NCBI RefSeq assembly: GCF_023657445.1
Contig: NZ_JAGTWY010000001.1
Location: 2,046,001 to 2,110,000, forward strand
From: Marinobacter sediminum
GTDB taxonomy: Bacteria > Pseudomonadota > Gammaproteobacteria > Pseudomonadales > Oleiphilaceae
Reading direction: 5' to 3'
DNA length: 64,000 nucleotides
The notes beneath the pieces are model-generated. The model saw only the letters and a list, made by a program, of their open reading frames with translations, was not told the DNA's origin and did no database searches. Shown here in pieces: positions 19,178 to 28,578 of the stretch (positions are counted from its first letter, which is position 1; each line of letters starts with the position of its first letter). A program made the translations under genes and the position numbers.

Positions 19178-19311
19178 TAGGCTTCTCAAACCGGGCGTGA
19201 AATCACATGTCAAACATTGTGAACTCGTGATTTTCTCGCTTTTTGTTACTGGTTTGCTATTTTAGAGTCCGGTAATGTTTAACGTTACAATATGTATTTA
19301 CGGTGTTTTCC

Positions 19312-19390
19312 TGACAAGCCGGCAAAGTGCGGAGCCTTCTGCCTTGCTGCGCAAGGCTAACCCGGGATACCAACCATGGTCCTGATAGTG
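19312..19390 (+). promoter_or_regulatory. Foldable RNA leader upstream of the PilZ-like gene, class unknown
   Basis: The 223-nt gap before the PilZ-like gene ends in a GC-rich leader with competing hairpins. One is GCGGA/TCTGC (19329-19342). The second is a 7-bp perfect stem GCCTTGC/GCAAGGC with a TGC loop (19341-19357), which overlaps it. A third pairing joins AGCCTT (19333-19338) to AAGGCT (19353-19358). A palindrome ACCATGGT lies at 19373-19380. Mutually exclusive pairings upstream of a predicted cyclic-di-GMP reader suggest a riboswitch or attenuation leader. It has GGCAAA and CGCAAGGC pieces loosely like GEMM, but lacks that motif's GNRA-capped stem and GACGCAAAGCC. Confidence 0.35.
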
Positions 19391-19400
19391 GCGTGAACTC

Positions 19401-21206
19401 ATGGAAGGCATGATGCTGAAACCCGATCTCCGAGTCCCCGAGCAGAAAACGTCAAGCCTGTCGTTCTGCGATACTACACCGAAGGCATTTCGGGCCTGGA
19501 TAAACCAGCTGCCGATGGCCAACACAGGGGAAGTCTCGCGCCAGCTTTACCACGCTGTCATTGAACTAAACCACCTTTTCAGCCCGCCGCAACAACGCAT
19601 GCAGCTCCTGGAGCTGATTCGTGAAAAGATTCATTTCGTTTGCAATGAGCTCTCCCGGCACTACCTGGGACTCGCCGTCGCGCTGCCTGAAAAACAACGC
19701 AAGATTGCCAACCTGTCTCAGGCTCTTCAGTTGCACCTGGCCTCCGGGTACAAGCTCTGTGTGCTGGAGTTTCTCGATAACGGCGGGGCTGACAAGAACC
19801 GCCGGCAGATTGCCATGGCCATTCACCGTGCCATCTCGGAGCTGGCAGCGACGATTGTCCGGTCGCATCAGCTTTACTGCCCCAGCCCGGCCCAGAGTTG
19901 GCTGGAATGCCACCGCCTGTTCCGGTTTGCGCACCACAACAAACTCTCGGTAACCCAGATCGAGGACGATACACTTCAGCATCGTCACTCAAGTTCGGTA
20001 GCCGACAGCTACAAGCGGATCCTGCTTCTGGGTTGCGCCCGCCCCAACCAGCTCCGCCAGTCAGAGCTGGCACAGGTCTATGAGCTGTTTGAAACCTGGA
20101 GCGAGTACACAGACTGTGGGACAGACACCGAAGACAACAGTCTTTTCGTTGTCAACATGGAACGAGATAACCCACCCATTTACCGAAGTCTGCTCGATCA
20201 CATACCGGGAGAAGAAAGCTTCGGATTCGATAGCCGGGATTTATCCGCTATGGTTTCCGATACGCTTCACGCACGGCGGAACAACACCACTGCAGAGAGT
20301 GACCTGCATATCCCGACCAAGATCGGCGACAACTTGTTGCTCCACCTGAGCCAGGCCCTCGGAATCCTTGCCAAACGTAACTTTAACCGGATAGACAGCC
20401 GGGGCACCCTTGAGGTTTGCGTCGGTTTGACGGCCGCACACTATTTTGTTGCCGGTGAGAAAAGCTTTACCGAATTCGTGAATGGTAACGACAATGCGCA
20501 TCACGACGAGGCTAACTTTTTTGCGCGTTCATCCCGCACGAATGAAGATGCCTGGGCGGGAGCCCATGACGCCGCACCCAGCGATGAGGCATTGCATTCC
20601 CCCGATGCGCCGATCACCTTTCGCGGCAACTACGGTACATCACCGACAAACGTTGCTGACAAGAATCGACCTCGATCTCACCATGCCCTGCTCGTAAACA
20701 CGAGTCCCGGTGGGTACTGCGTAGTCTGGGAAAGCAGTATTCCGCCTTCACTGCAGGCCGGCGAAGTACTGGGTGTGCGTGAACAGCGCTCCCATCCCTG
20801 GAGTGTCGCTGTTGTGCGCTGGATTCGGCAGATCAAGAACCAGGGTACGCAGGTCGGGATCGAACTGCTCGCTCCCAGCGCTTCGCCCTGCGGTGTCCGG
20901 CTAATCCAGAAAATTGGAAATAACAGCGAGTACCTTCGGGGCCTGCTTCTGCCGGAGATTAGCGTGGTAAATCAATCAGCGACACTGATCACTCCACGGC
21001 TACCCTTCCAGTCTGGCAGCCGCATTTCCATGCTGCATGATGGCCGCGAGGATCAGGGTCATCTCTCGAAAAAGGTATCTTCAACCGGAAGCATCAGCCA
21101 GTTTGAATTGAAGCTGCAGAATACAACAGCTTTGAACACTGCCAGACAGCCAGCATCGTCGGGCGCCAGTGAGGACGAATTTGATTCACTCTGGCCGTCG
21201 CTGTAG
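19401..21206 (+). CDS. PilZ-like domain protein upstream of fimX
   Basis: This 601-residue soluble protein is mostly alpha-helical over residues 1-280, with no membrane segment. Near residue 425 begins a PilZ-like region, with Arg residues in NRPRSHH followed by NTSPGGYCVVW. The latter fits the (D/N)xSxxG part of the cyclic-di-GMP site, but the RxxxR part is irregular. By position it matches PA4958 of P. aeruginosa, just before fimX. The start ATG at 19401 has ATGATG repeats within 5 codons, so the exact start is uncertain. Role inferred: cyclic-di-GMP-linked partner in surface motility. Exact biochemical function is unknown. Confidence 0.7.
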   Translation: MEGMMLKPDLRVPEQKTSSLSFCDTTPKAFRAWINQLPMANTGEVSRQLYHAVIELNHLFSPPQQRMQLLELIREKIHFVCNELSRHYLGLAVALPEKQRKIANLSQALQLHLASGYKLCVLEFLDNGGADKNRRQIAMAIHRAISELAATIVRSHQLYCPSPAQSWLECHRLFRFAHHNKLSVTQIEDDTLQHRHSSSVADSYKRILLLGCARPNQLRQSELAQVYELFETWSEYTDCGTDTEDNSLFVVNMERDNPPIYRSLLDHIPGEESFGFDSRDLSAMVSDTLHARRNNTTAESDLHIPTKIGDNLLLHLSQALGILAKRNFNRIDSRGTLEVCVGLTAAHYFVAGEKSFTEFVNGNDNAHHDEANFFARSSRTNEDAWAGAHDAAPSDEALHSPDAPITFRGNYGTSPTNVADKNRPRSHHALLVNTSPGGYCVVWESSIPPSLQAGEVLGVREQRSHPWSVAVVRWIRQIKNQGTQVGIELLAPSASPCGVRLIQKIGNNSEYLRGLLLPEISVVNQSATLITPRLPFQSGSRISMLHDGREDQGHLSKKVSSTGSISQFELKLQNTTALNTARQPASSGASEDEFDSLWPSL

Positions 21207-21212
21207 GGCTGG

Positions 21213-21324
21213 CTTGTGGAAAATCGCCAGCCATTGCCAGGGTTGTTATTGAAGCGTAACCCCTGCATCATTCAGCGTATGTGACCATCCGGCCCGCAGC
21301 CGCCACAGGAACATTTTCCACAAG
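21213..21324. repeat. 12-bp inverted repeat flanking the gap before fimX
   Basis: CTTGTGGAAAAT at 21213-21224 is repeated as its exact reverse complement at 21313-21324. Nested beside the left copy is a 7-bp hairpin, GGCTGGC with GCCAGCC. It fills most of the 194-nt gap between the PilZ-like gene and fimX. A long-range RNA stem, a protein-binding pair, or a minor repeat are all possible. No T-run follows, so it is not a simple terminator. Confidence 0.45.
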
Positions 21325-21400
21325 GTACTGTTATAAAAGCAGATAGTTTTCCTGCTGCGGGGTCGGCTCCGCCCAATCTGTTTCACGAGACGTTTTACGA

Positions 21401-23485
21401 ATGCAGAAAAAGAACGCGACCGTACACCTGCTGATTCTTGACCCATCGCAAAATGATGCCGAATCACTGGTCAGCCTGCTCAGAAATTCCGGGAAGGCCA
21501 CGCGCGCCCACCGCATCACTTCCGAGGAAGACCTTGAGGAAACGCTCAAGTCTGGCAACTGGGATTTGTTGCTGGCCCGGGACCTGGAGCAGGAATTCGG
21601 GGCCGATGACGCCCTGGCCATGGTCCGTCGTATGGACAAAGACATCCCTTTCATTCTGCTGACAGAAGACGAAAGTCGCGAGCGCACAGTCGCAATGATG
21701 AAGGCCGGCGCCCAGGATACCGTGCCGTTCAACTATACCGATATGCTGGTGCTCGTGGTTAACCGCGAACTGGCTGCTCTTGATGAGCGCCGCCGCCGGC
21801 GAGTCCTCGACTCTCACCTGCGGGAAGCGGAGCAACGCTGCCAGCTACTGCTGGAAAGCTCCAAGGACGCGATTGCCTACATCAACGACGGCATGCATAT
21901 CTATGCTAACCAATCCTATATGGAGTTTCTCAGTTACGACGATATCGACGAACTGATCTGTATTCCGGTGCTGGACACCCTCACACCGGAAAGCCAGGAT
22001 AAATACAAGGAATTCATGAAAGCCTTTGCCGAGAAAGGCGAAGATGGCATGACCCTGAACTGTACTGCCCGCCGAAGCGATGACCACGAACTGAATGTAA
22101 CCATGTCAGTCTCCGCCGCCACCTACGATGGCGAAGCCTGCACACAAATTGTCCTGCAACCGGAACACAGTGATGCCGAGTTGGAAGAAAAGCTGCGCCA
22201 GATAAGCAGTCAGGATCTCCTGACTGGCCTTTATAACCGCCAGTACCTGATGGATGCACTCGCGGAGAATATTGCTCAGGCGGGCAAGAATAACGAGTCC
22301 GGCGCGCTGGCTTACATTGCGCTGGATGATTTCATGAGCATGAAGGGCCAGGTCGGCATTGCCGGAGCAGACCTTCTCCTTGGGGACCTGGCTAATTCTC
22401 TCAAGGAACAGGCGAGCGACGACCTGGTCCTCGCGCGATTAAGCGATGACGCATTTTGCCTGATGAGCCAGCCGTGTGATGAAAAGGCCATGGCCGGTCA
22501 TGCCGAGCGAATTTGCAAGGCAGTGGAAGACCACCTCTTTGATATCAATGGCCGCACGGTACAGCTAACGGTCAGCATTGGCGTAGCTGCGATTACCGAG
22601 AACTCGCCCAAAGCCGAAGAGCTGATGGCGAGGGCTCATACTGCGTCAGCGGAGGTGCGTAAACAGGAAGGCCACGAGCGCGGCAACGGTGTTCTTGTCT
22701 ACAGCCCGGCAGACTTCGAGTCACTGGATGAAAGCAACTCGATAGAGGCCATTCAGAAAGCCCTGGAAGAAAACCGGTTCCGGCTACTCTTCCAGCCGAT
22801 CATCAACCTTCGTGGCGAAGGTGAAGAGCATTACGAAGCTTTTGTCCGCATGCTCGACAAAGATGACGAGGAAGTCTCCCCCTACGATTTCCTACCCCCG
22901 ATGGGCCCCTCAGACACTGCCATCAAGATCGACCGATGGGTCATTCTGCAGACCATCAAACAGCTCTCCAGTCATCGCTCAAGGGGACACGACACACGCC
23001 TGTTCCTGAACGTCACAGGGGAAACCCTGCAAGACAAAACCTTTACGCCCTGGCTCAGCGTCGCCCTGAAAGCCGCCCGACTTCCCGGTGACTCCCTGAT
23101 CTTCCAGATACGTGAGGGCGACGCCAACAATTACATGAAACAGGCGAAAGAATTCACAAAGGCGGTGCATGAGCTCCACTGCAAAGTGTCCATTTCACAG
23201 TTTGGATGCGCCCTTAACCCCTTCAATACCCTCAAACATATCGATACCGATTACGTGAAGATTGACGGGTCATTTACCGAGGAGATCCAGAAGAGCGATG
23301 CGGCGAAGGAGCAGGTCAAGGAGTTGGTGAAGACTCTGCAGAGCTCGGGCAAGCTCACGATCATTCCACTGGTCGAGAACGCTGGCGTACTGGCGACCCT
23401 CTGGCAGGCCGGAGTAAACTACATTCAGGGCTACTACCTGCAGGCGCCGGTACCAGAAATGAATTACGACTTCGGCGACAGCTGA
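21401..23485 (+). CDS. fimX: FimX-like cyclic-di-GMP receptor (REC-PAS-GGDEF-EAL, degenerate)
   Basis: The 694-residue protein has a receiver-like domain (1-130), PAS (about 140-250), GGDEF (about 265-430) and EAL (about 440-690). Both output domains look dead. The GGDEF loop reads LSDDAF, EAL reads YEAF, and the usual DDFG is SQFG. IQGYYLQ is kept. The N-terminus (HLLILDPSQNDAESLVSLLRN) and gene position match P. aeruginosa FimX, which binds cyclic-di-GMP through its EAL domain and promotes type IV pilus assembly at the pole. In the REC domain the phospho-acceptor Asp is doubtful, so it may not be phosphorylated. Convergent with serB, with a shared terminator. Confidence 0.88.
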   Translation: MQKKNATVHLLILDPSQNDAESLVSLLRNSGKATRAHRITSEEDLEETLKSGNWDLLLARDLEQEFGADDALAMVRRMDKDIPFILLTEDESRERTVAMMKAGAQDTVPFNYTDMLVLVVNRELAALDERRRRRVLDSHLREAEQRCQLLLESSKDAIAYINDGMHIYANQSYMEFLSYDDIDELICIPVLDTLTPESQDKYKEFMKAFAEKGEDGMTLNCTARRSDDHELNVTMSVSAATYDGEACTQIVLQPEHSDAELEEKLRQISSQDLLTGLYNRQYLMDALAENIAQAGKNNESGALAYIALDDFMSMKGQVGIAGADLLLGDLANSLKEQASDDLVLARLSDDAFCLMSQPCDEKAMAGHAERICKAVEDHLFDINGRTVQLTVSIGVAAITENSPKAEELMARAHTASAEVRKQEGHERGNGVLVYSPADFESLDESNSIEAIQKALEENRFRLLFQPIINLRGEGEEHYEAFVRMLDKDDEEVSPYDFLPPMGPSDTAIKIDRWVILQTIKQLSSHRSRGHDTRLFLNVTGETLQDKTFTPWLSVALKAARLPGDSLIFQIREGDANNYMKQAKEFTKAVHELHCKVSISQFGCALNPFNTLKHIDTDYVKIDGSFTEEIQKSDAAKEQVKELVKTLQSSGKLTIIPLVENAGVLATLWQAGVNYIQGYYLQAPVPEMNYDFGDS

Positions 23486-23504
23486 TACTGGGCCGGCCAA
23501 GCGC

Positions 23505-23543
23505 AAAAAATACCGGCGACCCCAAGGGACGCCGGTATTTTTT
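23505..23543. terminator. Bidirectional terminator between fimX and serB
   Basis: A 14-bp perfect stem, AAAAAATACCGGCG at 23505-23518 with CGCCGGTATTTTTT at 23530-23543, has an 11-nt loop. A-runs and T-runs on both sides let it stop transcription arriving from either direction. It lies between two convergent genes. Confidence 0.9.
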
Positions 23544-23564
23544 AATGGCACGCCTCTAACTGAC

Positions 23565-24797
23565 TTAGTACCCGGCCCTCTCCAACCCCTGATTCGTGTC
23601 ACTTTCCCGAAAGCCAATGAGGTACAGAATCGCATCCAGCCCCAGAGTCGAGATGGAGTGGCGTGCTGACTCCTTGACCAGCGGTTTGGCACGGAAAGCC
23701 ACACCGAGGCCGGCCTGACTCAGCATTGGCAGATCATTGGCACCATCTCCCACGGCAATAACCTGTTCCCGGGAAATGTGCTCCTTCTCGGCGATTTCCT
23801 GCAGCAGCTCTGCCTTACGCTTGCCATCAACGATCTGACCTGCAACGCGCCCGGTGACCTTGCCGTTTTCGATTTCCAGCTCATTGGCGTAAACGTAGTC
23901 AATGCCCAGCTTGCTTTGCAGATGGCGGGCAAAATAGGTAAAGCCACCGGACAGAATCGCCGTACGATAGCCCAGCGCCTTCAGGCTTTTGATCAGGTGC
24001 TCGGCACCCTCAGTCATGCGAAGACGGGCGGCAATCCCTTCCAGAACCGATTCGTCCAGGCCTTTCAGTAATGCCAGACGTTCGGCGAAGCTCTGGTTGA
24101 AATCCAGTTCGCCCTGCATGGCCCGCTCGGTGATTTCCGCCACCTGTTCGCCGACACCGGCTTCAAGGGCGAGTTCATCAATGACCTCAGCGTCAATAAG
24201 AGTGGAGTCCATATCGAACACCACCAGACGCCGGTTCCGCCGGAAAATCGAGTCTTCCTGGAAGGCGATATCCACGTTCATCTCGCCGGCAATATGAAGA
24301 AAATCGGCGCGTAACGTCTCGGGATCCGACGGCGTGCCGCGAACGGAAAACTCAACGCACGCAATGCGGTTTTCAGACGAGTTCAATGACGGCCTGGCCG
24401 ACAGACGACTGATGTTATCAATATTGAGTCCATGACGAGCGGTAATCGCTGACACCCTCGCAATCTGTTCCGCCTTGATATCTCTCGATAGCAGGGTGAC
24501 GATATAGCAGGCCCGATTTCGCCCTTCGGCCCAGGATTGGTATTCCTCAATCGTAATGGGGGCAAACCGGACCTGTAAATCCAGCGCGTGAAGACGAAAC
24601 AGTAGATCTCGAATCACCGGCGAGGACTTGGACTCATCGGGAATCTCAATAAGTATCCCCCAGGTCAGGTGATCGTGAATCACCGCCTGACCGATGTCGA
24701 GAATCCGGACGGCATACTGGCCCATGATCCCGGTTATTTCCGACGTCAACCCGGGCTTGTCTCGACCGGATACGTTAATCAATACCAGTTCACTCAC
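23565..24797 (-). CDS. serB: Phosphoserine phosphatase SerB
   Basis: SerB performs the last step of serine synthesis. The 410-residue form carries two N-terminal ACT-like modules (about residues 1-180) and a HAD domain with the nucleophile Asp195 and Asp197 in [22 protein letters not shown] and [10 protein letters not shown]. The extra ACT region makes it longer than E. coli SerB and suggests amino-acid feedback. Its start overlaps the end of parC by 8 nt. A second serine-pathway gene, serA, lies about 34 kb away. Confidence 0.95.
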   Translation of the reverse strand: MSELVLINVSGRDKPGLTSEITGIMGQYAVRILDIGQAVIHDHLTWGILIEIPDESKSSPVIRDLLFRLHALDLQVRFAPITIEEYQSWAEGRNRACYIVTLLSRDIKAEQIARVSAITARHGLNIDNISRLSARPSLNSSENRIACVEFSVRGTPSDPETLRADFLHIAGEMNVDIAFQEDSIFRRNRRLVVFDMDSTLIDAEVIDELALEAGVGEQVAEITERAMQGELDFNQSFAERLALLKGLDESVLEGIAARLRMTEGAEHLIKSLKALGYRTAILSGGFTYFARHLQSKLGIDYVYANELEIENGKVTGRVAGQIVDGKRKAELLQEIAEKEHISREQVIAVGDGANDLPMLSQAGLGVAFRAKPLVKESARHSISTLGLDAILYLIGFRESDTNQGLERAGY

Positions 24798-27081
24798 TCT
24801 CAGAGCTCTCCTCTTCTGCCCGGGCCGCGGAGGGAATCACATCAATGGCATCGACGCGCTGAAGCCCCCGTGGCAGCTTATGACCACGCCGGCCACGTTC
24901 GCCCAGATAATGCTCAAGATCGCTGAACTGGAGCCCCATCTTGCGCTTACCAGCCCGGATTTCCAGCTGGTCGTCCTGGGCAAACACGGCCACCGCAACC
25001 ACGAACTCTTCCCGGTTCTGAACACGGGCAGAGGGAATGCTGATGATCTTGTTGCCTTTACCCTTGGCCAATTCCGGCAACTCGCTGAGCGGAAACACCA
25101 GCATTCGCCCTTCGTTGGAAACGACGCCCAGGTACAGCTCCTTTTCGGTCGCGGGAATGGCGATCGGGGGCAGGATTTTCGCGCCCTTCGGCACACTGAC
25201 TACCGATTTGCCATTCCGGTTTTTGCTTATCATGTCGTCCAGAGACGCAACAAACCCATAGCCACCGTCCGTAACCAGAAGCGTCTTGCGAGCCGGGTCA
25301 CCCATCATCAGTCCGGCGAAGGTGGCACCCGAGGGTGGATTAATCCTCCCTGTCATCGGCTCCCCCTGCCCTCGTGCCGAGGGAAGGCTATGCGCCATAA
25401 GAGAATAGGCCCGACCGGTCGAATCGAGAAAGATCGCTTGCTGGTTGTTACGGCCATGCGCAGCCAGGGCAAAGCGGTCACCGGCTTTATAACTCAAGCC
25501 CTCAGGTTCGATATCGTGCCCCTTTGCGGCGCGCACCCAGCCCTTCTCGGACAGAACAACCGTGACCGGATCATTGGACACCAGGTCTACGTCACTGAAG
25601 GCACGGGCCTCCTCGCGCTCAACAATGGGTGAGCGACGGTCATCACCGAAAGCTTCTGCATCGGCCTGTAGTTCGCTCTTGATGAGTTCCCGCAGCCTGT
25701 CTTCGGAGCCCAGAATACTTTGTAGCTCATCACGTTCGGCCGCAAGTTCATCCTGCTCGCCCCGGATTTTCATTTCCTCAAGTTTCGCCAGGTGGCGCAA
25801 TTTAAGTTCGAGGATGGCTTCCGCCTGCTCCGGAGACAGCCCAAACCGGGACATCAGTTCGACCTTGGGCTTGTCTTCATTACGGATGATCTCGATCACC
25901 TCATCAATATTGAGATAGGCAATCAGCAAACCCTCCAGGAGATGCAACCGCGCCAGAACCTTGTCCAGACGATACTGCAATCGACGGGTGACGGTCGCCC
26001 ACCGGAATGTCAACCACTCGGTCAGGATTTGATGCAGCCCCTTGACACCCGGACGACCGTCATTGCCGATCACGTTAATGTTCACGCGGTAGGTTTTCTC
26101 GAGATCCGTGCTGGCAAACATATGTGCCATCAAACCATCCAGGTCGACCCGGTTAGACCGGGGCACAATTACCAGGCGGGTTGGATTCTCATGATCGGAC
26201 TCATCCCGCAGGTCCGCCACCATGGGCAACTTCTTCGTTTGCATCTGGTGGGCAATCTGCTCAAGGACGCGGGCTCCTGAGACCTGATGAGGCAGGTCCG
26301 TGACGACAATTTCGCCGCTCTCACGAATCCAGCGAGCGCGCATGCGCAGAGACCCGCGACCGGTTTCGTACATTTGCCGGATATCTTTGCGAGGGGTAAT
26401 GATCTCTGCGTGGGTCGGGAAATCCGGCCCCTTGATGTGCTCGCACAACTCATTAACAGTTGCATCCGCATTGTCCAGTAACCGGATACACGCCGCTGTC
26501 ACTTCCCGTACGTTATGGGGAGGAATGTCGGTCGCCATACCAACCGCAATACCGGTGGTGCCATTCAGCAGGACGTGAGGTAGCCGTGCCGGCAAAACTG
26601 AAGGCTCATCCATGGTGCCGTCGAAGTTCGGCACCCAACCTACGGTGCCTTGCCCCAATTCACTGAGCAAGACTTCAGCAAAAGGCGCCAACCGCGATTC
26701 GGTATAGCGCATGGCCGCGAAGGACTTGGGATCATCAGGAGACCCCCAGTTTCCCTGACCATCGACCAGCGGATAGCGGTAGGAAAACGGCTGGGCCATA
26801 AGCACCATGGCTTCGTAGCAAGCGCTGTCACCATGAGGGTGAAACTTACCCAGAACGTCACCGACTGTTCGCGCGGATTTTTTGTACTTGGAGGTGGACT
26901 TGAGACCCAGCTCCGACATCGCGTAAACGATCCGCCGTTGAACCGGCTTCAGTCCGTCTCCCACGTTGGGAAGGGCCCTGTCGAGGATGACGTACATGGA
27001 ATAGTCGAGATAGGCCTTTTCCGTGTAGTCCCTGAGTGAAACCCGCTCAAAGCCTTCATCCGTAGTCTGAAACTCTGGCAT
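24790..27081 (-). CDS. parC: DNA topoisomerase IV subunit A ParC
   Basis: ParC is the cleavage subunit of topoisomerase IV, which unlinks sister chromosomes. The 763-residue protein has the catalytic Tyr126 in [13 protein letters not shown], the quinolone-determining segment [10 protein letters not shown] with Ser86 and Glu90 (wild-type type residues), and the C-terminal beta-pinwheel repeats. It lacks GyrA's GyrA-box, supporting ParC over GyrA. ParE is 6 kb away on the same strand, as in the pseudomonads, with other genes inserted between. Confidence 0.95.
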   Translation of the reverse strand: MPEFQTTDEGFERVSLRDYTEKAYLDYSMYVILDRALPNVGDGLKPVQRRIVYAMSELGLKSTSKYKKSARTVGDVLGKFHPHGDSACYEAMVLMAQPFSYRYPLVDGQGNWGSPDDPKSFAAMRYTESRLAPFAEVLLSELGQGTVGWVPNFDGTMDEPSVLPARLPHVLLNGTTGIAVGMATDIPPHNVREVTAACIRLLDNADATVNELCEHIKGPDFPTHAEIITPRKDIRQMYETGRGSLRMRARWIRESGEIVVTDLPHQVSGARVLEQIAHQMQTKKLPMVADLRDESDHENPTRLVIVPRSNRVDLDGLMAHMFASTDLEKTYRVNINVIGNDGRPGVKGLHQILTEWLTFRWATVTRRLQYRLDKVLARLHLLEGLLIAYLNIDEVIEIIRNEDKPKVELMSRFGLSPEQAEAILELKLRHLAKLEEMKIRGEQDELAAERDELQSILGSEDRLRELIKSELQADAEAFGDDRRSPIVEREEARAFSDVDLVSNDPVTVVLSEKGWVRAAKGHDIEPEGLSYKAGDRFALAAHGRNNQQAIFLDSTGRAYSLMAHSLPSARGQGEPMTGRINPPSGATFAGLMMGDPARKTLLVTDGGYGFVASLDDMISKNRNGKSVVSVPKGAKILPPIAIPATEKELYLGVVSNEGRMLVFPLSELPELAKGKGNKIISIPSARVQNREEFVVAVAVFAQDDQLEIRAGKRKMGLQFSDLEHYLGERGRRGHKLPRGLQRVDAIDVIPSAARAEEESSESE

Positions 27082-27306
27082 GGATGCCTCTTTTGCCTGT
27101 ATTGCCTGTGTTGAATTGCGCTGGTGATGCTACCCTCTGAGCCCGAAATAATCACGGACCTTGGGGCGAGGCAACATTATATGGACGCGGGCCCGGATAC
27201 ACCAATTTCCAATAGCGGAATTCCCGCATGGAGAGCCTGTAATACGAGCCGTATGCTGCCCTCAATGAATAGAAGACCGTTTTACTTCCCAAACAAGCGG
27301 AACACT

Positions 27307-27549
27307 ATGAAACCCAACCTCAAAGCCTGCGGGCAAGCCATGGTCACGGCCATGGTAAATGCGGTACTTGCAGTCGCCCTGATGCTCCTCGTGGAGTTTG
27401 CAATCAGCGGGACTTTTCAGGTTCCAAAGCCCTACCTTTGGGCAGGGTTGCTCATCTGGCTGGTTATATTTGCAGGTCAGTTCTGGAGGCAGCGCCATCT
27501 GTGCAATTCCTATAACACACATCAGGAATCTGGCGGCCACTCACATTAA
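27307..27549 (+). CDS. Small two-helix membrane protein, unknown function
   Basis: An 80-residue ORF starts MKPNLKACGQAMVTAMV. Two hydrophobic segments (about 12-34 and 45-63) are joined by a short polar turn, and the tail is charged and His-rich (NTHQESGGHSH). I placed the start at 27307 because the longer upstream frame is not membrane-like and has no ribosome site. The site here is also weak (GCGGAACACT). It stands alone between parC, which it diverges from, and a gap with a chemoreceptor remnant. I do not recognise a family. Confidence 0.45.
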   Translation: MKPNLKACGQAMVTAMVNAVLAVALMLLVEFAISGTFQVPKPYLWAGLLIWLVIFAGQFWRQRHLCNSYNTHQESGGHSH

Positions 27550-27658
27550 AACACTCCAATAGCCGGAAATTTCAGCCTTTTAATCAGGGGCATACGCCCC
27601 TGAAAACTTCCGGAACAGCAATTGACCCTCCGTTAACCACCATCTCCTTTGCGTTACT

Positions 27659-27676
27659 TTTTACAGGCCTGTAAAA
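27659..27676. repeat. 18-bp perfect palindrome
   Basis: TTTTACAGGCCTGTAAAA reads the same on both strands with no loop. It directly abuts the start of the chemoreceptor-like remnant. It could be an operator for a dimeric regulator or the edge of a deletion. No neighbouring promoter is obvious, so the role is unknown. Confidence 0.5.
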
Positions 27677-27803
27677 CCTCAGCGCTATCCGAAACCTCAG
27701 ACAACACACTCACGATATTGCAGAAAACTACCTGTTGCCTCTGAGCGAAGTTCTTAATGCCGAACGAGACCTGTATCAAGCTCTCGTTGCCCGGATTTCA
27801 TAG
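27675..27803 (+). pseudogene. Remnant of a methyl-accepting chemotaxis protein sensor domain
   Basis: A 42-codon frame opens right after a stop codon and ends with TAG. Its translation ends in DIAENYLLPLSEVLNAERDLY, then QALVARIS. The combination of an ENYLLPL helix followed by a LNAERDLYQALVA helix resembles the N-terminal four-helix ligand-binding bundle of marine MCPs (typically ADRDLYQA). There is no start codon or ribosome site, and no HAMP or signalling domain nearby. The most likely explanation is a decayed chemoreceptor gene in which only part of the sensor remains. The match is from memory, not alignment. Confidence 0.5.
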
Positions 27804-27867
27804 CTAAAGGCTGTCAAAAAAATGCGCGAGGACAGCACTGCCTTCGGAGGAAGTATTGGCGGGATCA

Positions 27868-27906
27868 AAAAAGCAATTGAAGGTTCCGGGCATAGACCCG
27901 GAACCT
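27868..27906 (-). terminator. Terminator after the yceI gene
   Basis: A 10-bp perfect stem (27881-27890 with 27897-27906) with a 6-nt loop is followed on the minus strand by TTCAATTGCTTTTTT. It lies 24 nt downstream of the YceI stop codon. Confidence 0.75.
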
Positions 27907-27929
27907 GTCCTGGCGGGGGTCCGCCAGGG

Positions 27930-28511
27930 TTACTGCCGAATACCTTCGACAGAAATGATGATATCTACGGTCTCGGAGGCCTTCCCCAGGTCCATCGGGA
28001 TGCCGAAATCCTTAAGACGCAACTCCGTCTCGGCTTCAAAGCCCATGCGGTAACCGCCCCAGGGGTCCGCACCATGGCCAATCATCTCGGCGTCCAGAGT
28101 CACTTCTTTGGTCACACCACGCAGAGTCAGGTCACCGATAATGTCGGCTTCACCCTCTTCGTCAACAACGACACGCTTACTTTTGAAGCTGGCTTCGGGA
28201 TATTCGTCCACGTACAGAAAGTCTTCGCTGCGCAAATGCTTGTCACGCTCGGCGTGATTGGAGTCAACACTCGACGTATCGATGGTGACATTGACGGAAC
28301 TGTTCGCAGGGTTCGCCGCATCGTACGCAAACTCGCCATCAAAATCGTTGAAACGCCCATACAGCCAGCTGTATCCCAGATGCGAAATTTTGAAGGTTAT
28401 AAACTGGTGAGTGCCTTTGTTATCGAAGGCATAGGTCCCACTGTGCTCGTCGGCATGAACAGCACCGACCAGCGCCACGGAAACGGCGGATGCAAGCAAT
28501 AGTTTTTTCAT
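27930..28511 (-). CDS. YceI-family periplasmic lipid-binding protein
   Basis: A 193-residue secreted protein. Residues 1-21 are a signal peptide ([20 protein letters not shown]). The mature part is a YceI lipocalin-like barrel, with [51 protein letters not shown] and DFGIPMD. The family binds polyisoprenoids such as ubiquinone. I started at 28511 because GGGAGAG lies 8 nt before it; an upstream ATG adds a charged MKRERF leader. It follows a cytochrome b561 gene by 67 nt, the standard YceI-YceJ pairing. Confidence 0.93.
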   Translation of the reverse strand: MKKLLLASAVSVALVGAVHADEHSGTYAFDNKGTHQFITFKISHLGYSWLYGRFNDFDGEFAYDAANPANSSVNVTIDTSSVDSNHAERDKHLRSEDFLYVDEYPEASFKSKRVVVDEEGEADIIGDLTLRGVTKEVTLDAEMIGHGADPWGGYRMGFEAETELRLKDFGIPMDLGKASETVDIIISVEGIRQ

Positions 28512-28578
28512 GAATCTCTCCCTTTTCAAGTCAACTCCTCAACCGGAGCGTTTTTAAATCTGTCCCAGGCCGCGATGA

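Larger units (their letters stand above)
27550..27929. other. 380-bp region without an intact gene
   Basis: This gap holds an 8-bp hairpin (TCAGGGGC 27584-27591 with GCCCCTGA 27596-27603), an 18-bp palindrome, a short chemoreceptor-like coding remnant and the terminator of the yceI gene, listed separately. I see no intact gene or RNA in the rest. Confidence 0.7.

Noticed and set aside
19312..19390. GEMM cyclic-di-GMP-I riboswitch
   Set aside because: GGCAAA and CGCAAGGC resemble parts of it, but the GNRA-capped stem and GACGCAAAGCC core are missing, so I kept only an unclassified leader.
26820..26840. Quinolone-resistance changes in ParC
   Set aside because: Ser86 and Glu90 are the wild-type residues, so there is no sign of resistance mutations.
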